Notes under the pieces: model-generated | What the model was told of the DNA's origin: nothing | Databases searched by the model: none | The model's input: only the letters and a program-made list of their open reading frames with translations | Program-made: the position numbers and the translations under genes | Source: Magnetococcales bacterium DCbin4 | GTDB taxonomy: Bacteria; Pseudomonadota; Magnetococcia; Magnetococcales; UBA8363 | Assembly (NCBI GenBank): GCA_002753735.1 | Contig: PEAN01000002.1 | Location: forward strand, 29,530 to 93,529 | DNA: 64,000 nt | Direction of reading: 5' to 3' | Shown: positions 63,657-64,000 of the stretch, one piece after another | Position numbering within the stretch: position 1 is the first letter of the stretch | Layout of the letters: every line of letters starts with the position of its first letter

Positions 63657-64000
63657 GACGTATTTCCCCTGCAATCAACCATGAAAGTAGAAGGAATCTG
63701 GGGGACTGCCCCCAGACCCCTTTTTTTTCTTAATGATTTTTCTGATTGTCGACACGCTCTGATATTTTTTTGGCGCGTAAACAACAAAATCAAAATCACT
63801 GAAGAAGAACCTTGGGGGACTTCGTCCCCCAAACCCCCTGTGGGGATGTAAAAACAAAGTCAAAATCAAAGTCAAAACCCTGGGGGAAATCCCCCAGACC
63901 CCTTTTTTTTCTTAATAATTTTTCTGATTGTCGACACGCTCTGATATTTTTTTGGCGCGTAAACAACAAAATCAAAATCACTGAAGAAGAACCTTTTCGT
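63657..64000. repeat. Palindrome element copy D with 105-bp direct repeats, no gene
   Basis: A direct repeat of 105 bases starting CCCCCAGACCCCTTTTTTTT at 63709 recurs at 63891-63995 with one visible difference (TAATGA versus TAATAA). Between them lie arm cores CTTGGGGGACTTCGTCCCCC and CAAAACCCTGGGGGAAATCC. The unit contains GTCGACACGCTCTGATATTT and ends GAAGAAGAACCTT. This looks like a duplicated element of the same family as copies A-C. No coding sequence is supported. Confidence 0.75.

Overview
The window reads as the chromosome of a Gram-negative proteobacterium. Housekeeping genes carry an alphaproteobacterial flavour: the recombination machine is an AddB-AddA pair rather than RecBCD. 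The many CgeB-type sugar transferases and the recurrent long GC-hairpin repeats would suit a deep-branching group such as the Magnetococcales. That placement is inference; no rRNA and no magnetosome gene is visible here.

Layout. Positions 1-8.4 kb hold the end of a CheV/CheY-like receiver protein, addA and addB on the minus strand, a TPR/peptidoglycan-binding protein and a DUF302 protein. From about 8.4 to 28.64 kb lies a degraded Mu-like (transposable) prophage. Its left part (Zn-ribbon, rha, cro/ner-like gene, and fragments of Mu F- and G-like head genes) is on the minus strand, interrupted by an IS66-family element and next to a divergent CI-like repressor. Three toxin-antitoxin-like modules follow (hicAB, a RelE-like toxin with an unfamiliar partner, relBE). 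The right part is on the plus strand: a protease fragment fused by deletion to the C-terminal end of a tape-measure gene, then tail, propeller, LamG and collagen-like fibre genes, a stand-alone SIR2 protein, a second rha behind a structured leader, and clustered 28-bp repeats that look like transposase-binding end sites. Immediately beyond is tRNA-Lys(TTT).

From 28.9 to 43.7 kb is an A+T-richer accessory region: an orphan ParA-like ATPase, a decayed flippase gene, moaA, a repeat-rich gap of about 1.6 kb, and a tightly coupled glycan operon. The operon comprises two CgeB-like transferases, a methyltransferase, a NodU/CmcH-type carbamoyltransferase, a radical SAM protein whose SPASM-like cysteines come before the core, a DegT/DnrJ aminotransferase and an NAD-dependent epimerase. 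It probably makes and decorates a surface or flagellar sugar.

From 44 kb onward the window is mainly core genome: a periplasmic ankyrin protein, prs-rplY-pth-ychF, pssA/psd for phosphatidylethanolamine, ilvB-ilvN-ilvC for branched-chain amino acids, gltA, a dynamin-like GTPase followed by a hybrid-like sensor kinase, a two-PDZ periplasmic protein, map, era, recO and a small Trm112/YcaR-like protein. A family of long imperfect palindromes recurs at 33.0, 50.4, 61.6 and 63.7 kb.

The best candidates for something undescribed are the 14.4-15.2 kb toxin-like pair, the stand-alone SIR2 gene in the prophage, the permuted radical SAM protein, and the structured leader before the second rha gene.
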